From: Baffinella frigidus
Lineage: Eukaryota > Cryptophyceae > Cryptomonadales > Baffinellaceae
Reading direction: 5' to 3'
Length of the DNA: 10,913 bases
Assembly (NCBI GenBank): GCA_026770585.1
Contig: MU646966.1
Span: 61,433-72,345, forward strand
Shown: positions 9,040 through 10,883 of the stretch, piece after piece
Layout of the letters: each line of letters starts with the position of its first letter
Position numbering within the stretch: the stretch's first letter is position 1
Notes under the pieces: generated by a model
Databases searched by the model: none
Told to the model about the DNA's origin: nothing
What the model saw: the letters and a program-made list of their open reading frames with translations, nothing else
Translations under genes and position numbers: made by a program

Positions 9040-10405
9040 AGAGCACACCTCGAACTTGCAGTTATCGTTGGCGCCCGCGGCGCCCTTGCCAGACGCCTTG
9101 TCAATGTAGCGGTTCGTGATGAACACCCCCTTTGGGGTTTGGGGTTTGGGGTTTAGGGTTTGGGGTTGAGTGTTGAGTGTTTGGGGTTTGGTGTGTGGGG
9201 TTTAGGGTGTGGGGTTTAGGGTTTAGAGTTTAGGGTTTACGGTTGAGGGTTTGGGTTTTGGGTTTGGGTTTTAGGTTTTGGGGTTTGGGGTTTAGTGTTC
9301 AGTGTTTGGGGTTTGGTGTGTGGGGTTTAGGGTTTAGTGTTTAGGGTTCAGAGTTTAGGGTTTACGGTTAAGGGTTTGGGTTTTGGGCTTTGGGTTTGGG
9401 TTTGGGGTTTTGGGGTATGGGTTTTGGGTTTTGGGGTTTAGGGTTTAGGGTTTGGGGTTTACAACTGTCTGCGCCGCATCGATCCCTGCTGCCATCTGCG
9501 CCGGGTTTCAGGGTCAGGGGTCATGTTCCAAGGGGGTCACGTGTAAGGGGGTCACGTCCGAAATTAAGGGGGTCGCGTGAGTACTGTCACGTCCGAAAAT
9601 AGCACCGGCCTCTGAGCGACCTCGCGGGCGGTACAAAAAATTACTACCGGCACGTCCCCAAGACACACTCGAAACGGCACATGCAGCGGTTGGACTTTCG
9701 ATGTAACGGTTGGAGCGGTCATCCTGGGCCCGTCAACTTACAAATTCGTCAACTTTGAAGCCTCAAATCTAAAAAGGGGGTGCCAACTTTTTTCAAGGTG
9801 GTATCTAAAAGTATTTTACCGTAGGGTCCTATGTCGTATCGCTTACGGGATATCGTCTCTCCCTTTGGAGCCATCCCTCTCCGGATAAGTGGACTAAGGA
9901 ACAGCCCACACAGCGGGCTACGAAGGGATTTTCGGGCAGAAACCAACCGAGTTTCCGTTACCTTATCAGCAGGAACCCCCCTATGTCCCAACGGATTGCC
10001 TACCGTAGGGTCCCAGGTCTTATCGCTTAGGGATTACTCAAAATCCCTTCGAAGTCCGCTGTGTGGCTACCCAACCGGGGGGGCGACGGTGGCCCGTAGC
10101 CTTTCGAGCCGAGACGCCCAGCTCCGTGAGGGCGATTTGTACCAGAAAAATAGAAGGACGCATCAATTTGTACCAGAACATAGAAGGACATACAAATTTA
10201 TACACGAAAGATAGAAAGACGGACGTGATTTGGGCTGTATGCGAGGGCTGACCGTGTGGTTGATATCGCCCCGCATCGCCTCCTCGTCGAACCACGCTGT
10301 CACGCCTAGCTCCTTGAGGCGTTGGTAGACTTTCTTGACTCTGTCGTGGTTGTTGCGGCCCATTTCGTCGTTGGCCCAGTCGTGTGTCAGGAAGATCTCT
10401 GTCCC
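75..10405 (-). CDS. Split gene for a TIR-SAM domain protein (partial, at least 12 small exons)
   Basis: Twelve short coding islands on the minus strand read in order as one protein: exons at 10405-10253, 9495-9463, 9129-9049, 7727-7680, 6262-6218, 4629-4567, 3683-3645, 2755-2627, 1936-1874, 1213-1151, 305-258 and 119-75. Residues 1-154 form a TIR domain, 155-212 a linker, and about 213-270 a SAM domain that runs off the left edge. Every accepted exon is flanked by AG and GT, is a multiple of three and joins in phase 0, and each join restores a continuous domain motif, for example NDNCKFE to FDYALRKKG and DWDGV to VGGKLGG. TIR domains signal by self-association or cleave NAD+; SAM domains oligomerise. 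SARM1 combines both, so an oligomerising NADase or immune/stress sensor is plausible but inferred. No start codon, promoter or poly(A) signal could be placed. A recently broken gene remains possible, although every frame is open. Confidence 0.85.
120..257. repeat. Telomere-like array forming a complete 138-bp intron
   Basis: Almost every base between the SAM exons at 305-258 and 119-75 belongs to degenerate TTTGGGG/TTTAGGG units. On the coding strand the intron starts GTCAACCCTACACC and ends AAATCCTAG, both readable as variants of the CCCTAAA unit. Confidence 0.85.
258..305 (-). CDS. SAM exon 3: VNGAVL...DEDL core
   Basis: Sixteen codons read VNGAVLDCVEDEDLQQ, equivalent to the SAM core I-(D/N)-G-x-x-L-L-x-L-T-E-x-D-L. 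It follows GFRALP from the previous exon. The acceptor is CTTTCCCAG/GTC and the donor CAG/GTCAAC. The intron start GTCAAC repeats the first six bases of this exon, so the proto-splice sequence CAGGTCAAC occurs on both sides of the exon. The flanks are telomere-like repeat. Confidence 0.88.
376..488. mobile_element. MITE-like inverted repeat, family E
   Basis: Ends are related in inverted orientation: TATCCCGCAAGTGCCC at 382-397 and GGGCACTTAAGGGATA at 471-486. The interior contains GTAGGGCCCTAGGACC, similar to the interior of the TA-flanked family at 869-984, and a short palindrome, CCGCCAAATTTGGCGG. There is no coding capacity. Confidence 0.65.
489..868. other. AT-richer intron stretch without a supported gene
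   Basis: This stretch lies in the intron between the SAM exons at 1213 and 305. It holds a 74-codon minus-strand open frame (701-477) with no recognisable motif and a base composition unlike the exons. It also holds a small inverted pair, ATTTAAAATC and GATTTTAAAT, around 730-766. Confidence 0.5.
869..984. mobile_element. TA-associated MITE, family A, copy 1
   Basis: The element starts CAGGGGTACCTCACTCATAA and ends with the inverted counterpart TTATGAGCGAGGCACCCCTG. The core, CCTAGGACCACCATAGGGCCC and its continuation, is itself partly palindromic. The left flank is TA; the right flank is TTA. Relatives are at 5369-5502 and 10764-10883. Confidence 0.82.
1061..1144. repeat. Telomere-like array
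   Basis: Units of TTTAGGG with TTTGGGG and single-base variants abut the donor of the SAM exon at 1213-1151. Confidence 0.85.
1151..1213 (-). CDS. SAM exon 2: helices 1-2
   Basis: The 21 codons read VCTLLVNLDMGKHVEGFRAL then P. This matches the SAM pattern V..WL..L.L..Y...F....V. The acceptor is CACTGACCAG/GTG, immediately following a telomere-like array, and the donor is CCG/GTTCAA. It is the only non-repeat stretch between two telomere-like arrays (1061-1144 and 1222-1475), and its frame is open in phase 0. Confidence 0.85.
1222..1475. repeat. Telomere-like array, long TTTGGGG run
   Basis: A homogeneous run of TTTGGGG at about 1224-1335 passes into TTTAGGG and then TTTCGGG variants. The homogeneous part suggests recent expansion. 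It lies just upstream (coding strand) of the acceptor of the SAM exon at 1213-1151. Confidence 0.9.
1481..1868. repeat. 35-bp minisatellite, 11 units, at the start of an intron
   Basis: The key word AATAGAGTGTGGGATGGG recurs every 35 bases from 1491 to 1806, with a diverged unit at 1841. On the coding strand the array begins directly behind the donor GTGAGACCC of the SAM entry exon. The units vary between GGTCTCTCC and GGCCTGACC at one end. 35 is not a multiple of three, so all three frames are open, which produces long spurious reading frames. Confidence 0.93.
1874..1936 (-). CDS. SAM exon 1: domain entry
   Basis: The 21 codons read EKIAAQPRAVTRKL then TTLSVEE. The LSVEE end is the SAM entry motif (W-S-V-E-D-V); the usual Trp is Leu here. 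It completes as LSVEE/VCTLL with the next exon. The acceptor is GGGTGACAG/GAG, with an in-frame TGA just upstream that marks intron. The donor GAG/GTGAGACCC is near-consensus and begins the intron holding the 35-bp minisatellite. Phase is 0 on both sides. Confidence 0.8.
1950..2297. mobile_element. MITE-like family D: paired direct copies with hairpin
   Basis: TGCAACGAAATTTACTACAC occurs at 1961 and again at 2227, each followed by AA(G/T)TGCTTTAC and preceded by CA(C/T)TTTA-type sequence, so about 40 bp is directly repeated 266 bp apart. The second copy has an inverted partner, TAGTAAATTTCGTTGC, ending at 2297, which makes a 70-bp hairpin. Between them are AATCTACGT/ACGTAGATT (2139-2160) and a tandem GCGGTTGGAAGATA pair (about 2167 and 2187). 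A longer relative is at 7993-8100. Confidence 0.72.
2330..2490. mobile_element. MITE-like family C, copy 1
   Basis: The 161-bp element starts CACACAGCGGGCTACGA and ends with the inverted CTTCGAAGTCCGCTGTGTG. A second copy at 9907-10065 has the same length and is alignable throughout (TTACCTTATCA.AGGAACCCC and TAGGTCTT.TCGCTTA inside). A third, one-ended copy ends at 5576. The 86-codon plus-strand frame at 2294-2554 is just this repeat. Confidence 0.8.
2627..2755 (-). CDS. Linker exon between TIR and SAM domains
   Basis: This is a GC-rich island reading DRQLTTRVKFF, RQNSGKEKF, VIGELLAATG in phase 0 after acceptor CTAAACAG/GAC. The 3' boundary is uncertain. A donor CCG/GTAACG at 2668 would end the exon after 88 bp in phase 1, whereas GAG/GTGGTC at 2627 gives 129 bp in phase 0, matching all the other exons; the latter is preferred. 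A direct repeat of GTGACCACCTC at 2620-2641 duplicates that donor. No family is recognised; the residues are charged and would suit a helical linker. Confidence 0.58.
2758..3110. repeat. Telomere-like array with inserted unique patches
   Basis: Degenerate TTTAGGG units extend from the acceptor of the linker exon. At about 3013-3050 there is a copy of the 3' half of the possible exon at 3191-3111 (GGCCAGTGCTGGG-type). At about 3088-3118 the repeat flips to CCCTAA orientation for three units. Confidence 0.85.
3111..3191 (-). CDS. Possible linker exon (low confidence)
   Basis: This is a non-repeat island whose minus strand has acceptor AATGCACCAG/GTC and, 81 bases on, AAG/GTTAGG. The phase-0 reading is VSRPCSATAEDS followed by a Pro/His/Gly-rich tail ending GLK. 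It belongs to no family I recognise. A degraded copy of its 3' half lies at about 3013-3050. It is listed because its position, length and phase would fit the linker between the TIR and SAM domains. It may equally be decayed intron sequence, and exon 7 could join the exon at 2755 directly. Confidence 0.28.
3195..3644. repeat. Telomere-like array
   Basis: Continuous TTTAGGG, TTTGGGG, TTCAGGG and TTTCGGG units. A higher-order pattern GGTTTCAGTGGTT recurs at about 3325-3430. The array ends at the donor of TIR exon 7. Confidence 0.9.
3645..3683 (-). CDS. TIR exon 7: C-terminal helix
   Basis: Thirteen codons read EGVHRLVKEIRAS. This suits the last amphipathic helix of the TIR domain and follows PPFE from exon 6 with no gap. 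It is an isolated non-repeat island inside more than 1 kb of telomere-like sequence, with acceptor AACCTAG/GAG and donor TCG/GTCAGC in phase 0. Both splice sites merge into the repeat: the acceptor CCTAG is a one-base variant of the reverse-complement repeat unit. The family assignment of such a short piece rests on position and frame. Confidence 0.72.
3688..3996. repeat. Telomere-like array
   Basis: TTTAGGG/TTTGGGG units, including a run of TTTAGTG around 3846-3880, extend from the acceptor of TIR exon 7 to the hairpin element at 4002. Confidence 0.9.
4002..4151. mobile_element. 150-bp hairpin MITE, family B
   Basis: The termini are TTATCTCAGAAAACGAGTT and its inverted partner AACTCGTTTTCTGAGATAA. 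Arms of roughly 65 bases are almost perfectly complementary around a loop of about 18 bases (TTCTTTACTCTCCGC region). The flanks are GAGC on both sides (3998-4001 and 4152-4155), consistent with a four-base target duplication. Within each arm AAAACGAGTT/AACTCGTTTT forms a second small hairpin. Confidence 0.88.
4156..4390. other. Non-repeat intron stretch, no supported gene
   Basis: This stretch lies inside the intron between TIR exons 6 and 7. It holds a tandem GGCTCCAAGAACGCACC pair around 4268-4305 (first copy slightly altered). The minus strand has a strong-looking acceptor (CT tract, then CCAATACAG at 4395), but no following frame fits the TIR protein. Confidence 0.5.
4394..4560. repeat. 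GA/TC microsatellite with GT patch
   Basis: GA dinucleotides with GAGC and GAGG interruptions, and a (GT)n stretch at 4532-4547. On the coding strand it is a CT tract that begins a few bases after the donor of TIR exon 6. It produces the Ser/Leu and Arg/Glu open frames here. Confidence 0.95.
4567..4629 (-). CDS. TIR exon 6: final core strand (GGKLFIDLSED)
   Basis: The 21 codons read VGGKLGGKLFIDL then SEDGPPFE. The motif matches the last beta strand of this TIR type (lG..lYvDls.D), and DWDGV from exon 5 joins VGGKLGG cleanly. The acceptor is CTTCTGGTAG/GTT, just downstream (minus strand) of a TA microsatellite at 4653-4683. The donor is GAG/GTTGCG, followed by a CT tract of more than 150 bases. 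Confidence 0.88.
4653..4683. repeat. (AT)n microsatellite
   Basis: About fifteen uninterrupted AT units, 24 bases upstream (coding strand) of the acceptor of TIR exon 6. Confidence 0.95.
4684..5056. other. AT-rich intron stretch with a short tandem repeat
   Basis: No gene is supported. GATAGCA-CCCCCACCC-AACATGTCAC occurs twice with a spacing of about 35 bases (about 4953-5005). The 81-codon plus-strand frame across it has no recognisable motif. Confidence 0.5.
5057..5310. mobile_element. MITE-like family F: 254-bp inverted-repeat element with internal hairpin
   Basis: The left end CTCGAGGCTAGAA and inner TTAAATGTGGGGTTGTTAAA are matched, inverted, by TTTAACAACCCCACATTTAA (twice in tandem, 5247-5287) and TTCTAGCCTCGA at the right. 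In the middle TTGGTCACGTAGCTG (5183) pairs with CAGCTACGTGACCAA (ending 5224) as a separate hairpin. There is no coding content. Confidence 0.75.
5369..5502. mobile_element. TA-flanked MITE, family A, copy 2
   Basis: Starts CAGGGGTACCTCGCTCATAA and ends with the inverted GAGCGAGGTACCCCTG. TA lies directly outside each end (5367-5368 and 5503-5504), the target preference of Tc1/mariner-type elements. It has an internal tandem duplication of CCTACTAGGGTCTTAGG. About 75 bases of left flank (5290-5366) also match the left flank of copy 3. Confidence 0.85.
5503..5830. other. Intron stretch with one MITE-C end; otherwise no supported gene
   Basis: A family C terminus lies at about 5543-5576. The next bases carry a plus-strand open frame with GGGTNGGGTLTMNEGTTV-like residues (5600-5735) built on a tandem GACGGAGGTGGG motif. 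I found no flanking splice logic or family match. Confidence 0.45.
5838..5880. repeat. Single copy of the 35-bp minisatellite unit plus exon-5 border
   Basis: GTTTGGACAGTAGAGTGTGG resembles the 1481-1868 units and is followed by GGGTCTCACCACGCCGTC, which on the coding strand is the exon 5 end/donor sequence GACGGCGTG/GTGAGACCC. A second copy is at 6058-6095, and the true exon 5 border is at 6218. Confidence 0.8.
5880..5982. repeat. TC microsatellite
   Basis: (TC)n with CCCT interruptions on the plus strand, so GA on the coding strand. This is opposite to most other such tracts in the window. Confidence 0.95.
6058..6177. repeat. Second copy of the unit plus TC microsatellite
   Basis: ACAATAGAGTGTGGGATGGG and TCTCACCACGCCGTC are followed by (TC)n to 6177. 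The arrangement repeats that of 5838-5982, so a block of roughly 200 bases was tandemly duplicated, including ATCAATCAGT(C/G)AACTG upstream. Confidence 0.85.
6218..6262 (-). CDS. TIR exon 5: VMEP motif
   Basis: The 15 codons read VMEPSCRNTADWDGV. The (V/M)MEPRCRDTxxWxGxV-type segment follows the IVL strand in TIR domains of algal and protist proteins, and it completes MIVL from exon 4. The acceptor is TTCGACAG/GTT and the donor GTG/GTGAGACCC. The last coding bases and the donor (GACGGCGTG/GTGAGACC) recur at about 5866-5880 and 6080-6095, so the exon-intron border has been copied into the intron. The intron start resembles the one following the exon at 1936-1874. Confidence 0.88.
6302..6358. 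repeat. CCCTAGA telomere-like array in inverted orientation
   Basis: Eight or so CCCTAGA units (one CCCTAAA), homogeneous and in the opposite orientation to the other telomere-like arrays, 40 bases upstream (coding strand) of the acceptor of TIR exon 5. Confidence 0.9.
6383..6606 (+). repeat. Dispersed repeat R with (GA)n tail, copy 1
   Basis: The body runs GCGGTGTGCCACGCTCTGGG, ...GGCTGGGTGTCGCTGGTAGC..., GGGCCGGGCG, ending TGTTGACTGAGAGAG, and is followed by a (GA)n/(GGGA)n tail to 6606. Related bodies with the same junction are at 6746-6895 and 7316-7675, an untailed one is at about 7127-7180, and an inverted one is at about 8729-8855. Confidence 0.75.
6607..6745. other. Degenerate copies of the R body
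   Basis: Pieces such as GCAGGGCCGTTGCAGGGTGG and GGCGCTGCTGG recur here and again at 6895-7110, indicating shuffled fragments of the same repeat. No gene is supported. Confidence 0.5.
6746..6895 (+). repeat. Dispersed repeat R with (GA)n tail, copy 2
   Basis: GCGGTGTGCCAAGCTCCTGG through CTGGGTGTCGCTGGTAGCAGG to CATGTTGACTGAGAGAG, then a GA tract. Copy 1 and this copy match along the whole body. Confidence 0.75.
6896..7315. other. R-derived fragments and a palindrome; no supported gene
   Basis: Contains repeated GGGTTGCGGGTG and GCAGGGCCGTTGC-type fragments, an untailed R body at about 7127-7180 and an 18-base perfect palindrome CGCGTGACCGGTCACGCG (7201-7218). Possible exon borders around 7205-7280 give stop codons in the frame that would be needed. 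Confidence 0.5.
7316..7675 (+). repeat. Dispersed repeat R, copy 3, with very long GA tract
   Basis: A shortened R body (CAGGGTTGCTGGCTGGGTGT ... GTGTTGACTGAGAGAG) is followed by about 300 bases of GA-rich sequence with GCGA, GGGA and GATA interruptions. The tract reaches to within five bases of the donor of TIR exon 4. Confidence 0.8.
7680..7727 (-). CDS. TIR exon 4: FDYALRKKG helix and following strand
   Basis: The 16 codons read FDYALRKKGVDKMIVL. This directly continues NDNCKFE from exon 3, giving the family pattern C-x-x-E-F-x-x-A, and then the strand that leads to VMEP in exon 5. The acceptor is TTTCGCGCAG and the donor CTG/GTCCGT, followed at once by a 300-base CT-rich tract on the minus strand. 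The GC-rich third codon positions resemble the other exons and contrast with the flanking sequence. Confidence 0.9.
7728..7992. other. Intron stretch with dispersed short repeats
   Basis: AGGTTCTTCGAGCTCCCCC...GCGGACACTG (about 7765-7797) has a relative at about 10627-10670. TCAGGTCATGGCCC occurs twice (7839 and 7931). CGGTACAAAAAGTTACTACC (7855) recurs at 9629. No gene is supported. Confidence 0.55.
7993..8100. mobile_element. MITE-like family D, long copy
   Basis: ATTAATTAATTACTTTTGG with GCAACGAAAATTACTACAC on the left pairs with the inverted GTGTAGTAAATTGTGTTGC and CCAAAAGCAATTAATTAAT on the right, with arms of about 50 bases. The inner part is the same family as 2228-2297. Confidence 0.82.
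8101..8480. other. Unique intron stretch, nothing recognised
   Basis: A GC-richer block at 8230-8360 has open minus-strand frames but no motif I can name and no splice sites in phase with the TIR exons. GAAATCAAC occurs twice in tandem around 8381-8397. I looked for tRNA and 5S features and saw none. Confidence 0.45.
8489..8524 (-). pseudogene. 3' half-copy of TIR exon 3 with Glu to His change
   Basis: This is a second 36-bp half-copy, preceded by a CT tract and CCAAG on the minus strand. It reads GAAGANDNCKFH, then GTGTGC. The codon for the catalytic glutamate (GAG) has become CAT, so if it were ever spliced in it would encode a TIR lacking the NADase residue. It pairs with the frame-damaged copy at 8729-8650 just as the 8903-8868 copy pairs with the intact exon, which implies that a two-part block was duplicated. 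Confidence 0.7.
8528..8640. repeat. GA microsatellite between exon-3 copies
   Basis: (GGGA)n and GA units with GC interruptions, flanked on both sides by exon-3 duplicate sequence (8524-8489 and 8729-8650). Confidence 0.95.
8650..8729 (-). pseudogene. Duplicate of TIR exon 3, frame-damaged
   Basis: This is a near-identical copy of the 9129-9049 exon, with NRCIDKASGKG in place of NRYIDKASGKG and an intact NDNCKFE/GTGTG end. One G is missing beside the acceptor (four C instead of five on the plus strand), so it is 80 bp and would shift the frame if spliced at the equivalent AG. The minus-strand sequence just upstream is GA-rich, not pyrimidine-rich, which also argues against use. It is probably a dead exon copy, but an alternative acceptor cannot be excluded. 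Confidence 0.75.
8729..8855 (-). repeat. Dispersed repeat R, inverted copy
   Basis: On the plus strand a short TC tract is followed by AATCAACACACGCC, CCAGCGCCACCCAGCC, AACCCTGGCTGATCCCAGG and CTTGGCACACC. This is the reverse complement of the R body with its GA tail. It separates the two exon-3 duplication blocks. Confidence 0.7.
8868..8903 (-). pseudogene. 3' half-copy of TIR exon 3
   Basis: This is a 36-bp duplicate of the second half of the catalytic exon, reading GAAGANDNCKFE and followed by GTGTGC. On the minus strand it is preceded by a long CT tract ending CCTCCAAG, so it has a serviceable 3' splice site. It lies across the GA/CT block (8908-9040) from the full-length exon, as if that block had been inserted within a duplicated piece of exon. 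Confidence 0.7.
8908..9040. repeat. GA microsatellite between exon 3 and its half-copy
   Basis: GA with AAAG and GCGA interruptions; on the coding strand it is a CT tract starting eight bases behind the donor of exon 3. Confidence 0.95.
9049..9129 (-). CDS. TIR exon 3: FITNRY strand and catalytic-glutamate motif
   Basis: The exon encodes 27 residues, including GVFITNRYIDKASGKG and ANDNCKFE. The first block is the central hydrophobic TIR strand. The second is the C-x-x-E motif in which the glutamate is the catalytic residue of NAD+-cleaving TIRs such as SARM1; here it is the last codon of the exon. The acceptor is AAAG/GGG and the donor GAG/GTGTGC. Three further full or partial copies lie downstream at 8729-8650, 8903-8868 and 8524-8489. 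This copy is taken as the functional one because only it is both full-length and in frame, and because its acceptor follows a C-rich repeat intron. Confidence 0.88.
9130..9462. repeat. Telomere-like array forming a complete 333-bp intron
   Basis: From the donor of TIR exon 2 to the acceptor of exon 3 the sequence is degenerate TTTGGGG, TTTAGGG and TTTTGGG. A higher-order unit of about 120 bases is visible (GTGTTTGGGGTTTGGTGTGT at about 9176 and 9303). The coding-strand intron starts GTAAACCCC and ends CCCCAAAG. Confidence 0.88.
9463..9495 (-). CDS. TIR exon 2: 33-bp microexon
   Basis: The exon encodes MAAGIDAAQTV, which fits the TIR segment following the BB loop (M..GI..S..V) and exactly fills the gap between GDINHT and VFITNRY. 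The acceptor is GGCGCAG/ATG and the donor GTT/GTAAAC. The donor is continuous with the telomere-like repeat that makes up the next intron. At 11 codons it would be missed by most gene predictors. The ATG is probably internal and not a start codon. Confidence 0.82.
9496..9906. other. Intron stretch with short direct repeats, no supported gene
   Basis: AAGGGGGTCACGT-type units recur at about 9530-9598, and CGGTACAAAAAATTACTACC (9629) matches the copy at 7855. GTCAACTTACAAATTCGTCAAC (9731-9752 region) echoes the arm of the hairpin at 4002-4151. The 80-codon minus-strand frame at 9991-9749 overlaps MITE C and is not supported as a gene. Confidence 0.5.
9907..10065. mobile_element. MITE-like family C, copy 2
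   Basis: Starts CACACAGCGGGCTACGAAGG and ends with CCTTCGAAGTCCGCTGTGTG. It is alignable to 2330-2490 over its whole length with scattered substitutions. It lies in the intron after TIR exon 1. Confidence 0.82.
10133..10222. repeat. Tandem repeat, about 30 bp, three units
   Basis: ATTTGTACCAGAAAAATAGA, ATTTGTACCAGAACATAGA and ATTTATACACGAAAGATAGA begin successive units, each followed by AGGAC or AGAC and a short variable part. Confidence 0.8.
10253..10405 (-). CDS. TIR exon 1: strand A to BB loop
   Basis: This exon encodes 51 residues. It starts GTEIFLTHDW, the TIR strand-A motif equivalent to DVFLSHxW, continues with NDEMGRNNHDRVKKVYQRL (helix A) and ends at ELGVTAWFDEEAMRGDINHT, the strand-B/BB-loop block with its WFDE and RGDI signature. 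The acceptor is CGCAG directly after a long CT tract on the minus strand, an ideal polypyrimidine tract. The donor is ACG/GTCAGC. The first in-frame Met is residue 15, inside the domain, so an upstream exon with the start codon is expected above 10405; I could not place it. This is the largest and most recognisable exon in the window. Confidence 0.92.
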
Positions 10406-10410
10406 CTGCG

Positions 10411-10490
10411 GAGAGAGAGAGAGTGTGTGAGAGAGAGAGAGCGAGAGAGAGAGGGAGGGAGGGAGGGGGAGAAAGAGAGATAGAGAGAGA
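10411..10490. repeat. GA microsatellite serving as CT tract before TIR exon 1
   Basis: GA units with a GTGTGTG patch and GGGA runs. On the coding strand it is an uninterrupted pyrimidine tract ending CTCTCCGCAG at the acceptor of TIR exon 1. Confidence 0.92.
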
Positions 10491-10763
10491 TGTCTTCAAT
10501 GAACTGGCGACGATGAACGGAAAAAAACGGAACGAACCCACACCGCGGAGCAATTGCACTGAGCCTGGAGGTCATCTCTGGGGTAATGACAAAGGCGTCT
10601 CACGTGGGTACAGGGGTACCTTTAGGTCCTTTAGGTTCTTTCAACTCCCACCACAGGTGGACACTGCAACTGGTCCTACAAAAATACTCCCTCTTCCAGC
10701 CTCGATCCGACCTCGCGAAAGTCCGCGCTGGCCCGAAATCTACCATACAAACCTCATCATGTA
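10491..10763. other. Region upstream of TIR exon 1; start exon not resolved
   Basis: A minus-strand frame begins at an ATG at 10575 and reads MTSRLSAIAPRCGFVPFF, but no GT donor leaves it in the phase exon 1 needs. Half of a family A terminus (TACAGGGGTACCT) lies at about 10610. The block at 10686-10763 matches 5290-5368. Confidence 0.45.
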
Positions 10764-10883
10764 CAGGGGTACCTCGCTCATAAGAAACCGCCCCCCCCCC
10801 CTAGGGAGCACCATAGGGCCCTAGGCATAGGCCTACTGTAGGGTCCTAGGGGTAGGCTGCTTCTTATGAGCGAGGTACCCCTG
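10764..10883. mobile_element. TA-flanked MITE, family A, copy 3
   Basis: Starts CAGGGGTACCTCGCTCATAA and ends TTATGAGCGAGGTACCCCTG, with TA on both sides (10762-10763 and 10884-10885). The interior is CCTAGGGAGCACCATAGGGC and GTAGGGTCCTAGGGG. The plus-strand open frame running into it ends in translated MITE sequence. Confidence 0.87.

Noticed and set aside
10092-10113. Resemblance of CCGTAGCCTTTCGAGCCGAG to the dinoflagellate spliced-leader sequence
   Set aside because: Several mismatches and an indel, no donor or SL RNA structure behind it, and it adjoins a MITE whose terminal words are similar. Not enough to call an SL gene or to fix the taxon.
10163-10363. 66-codon gene starting at MGRNNHDRV
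   Set aside because: The Met is inside the TIR domain, the frame is open upstream through EIFLTHDW to a good acceptor, and residues after HT are intron.
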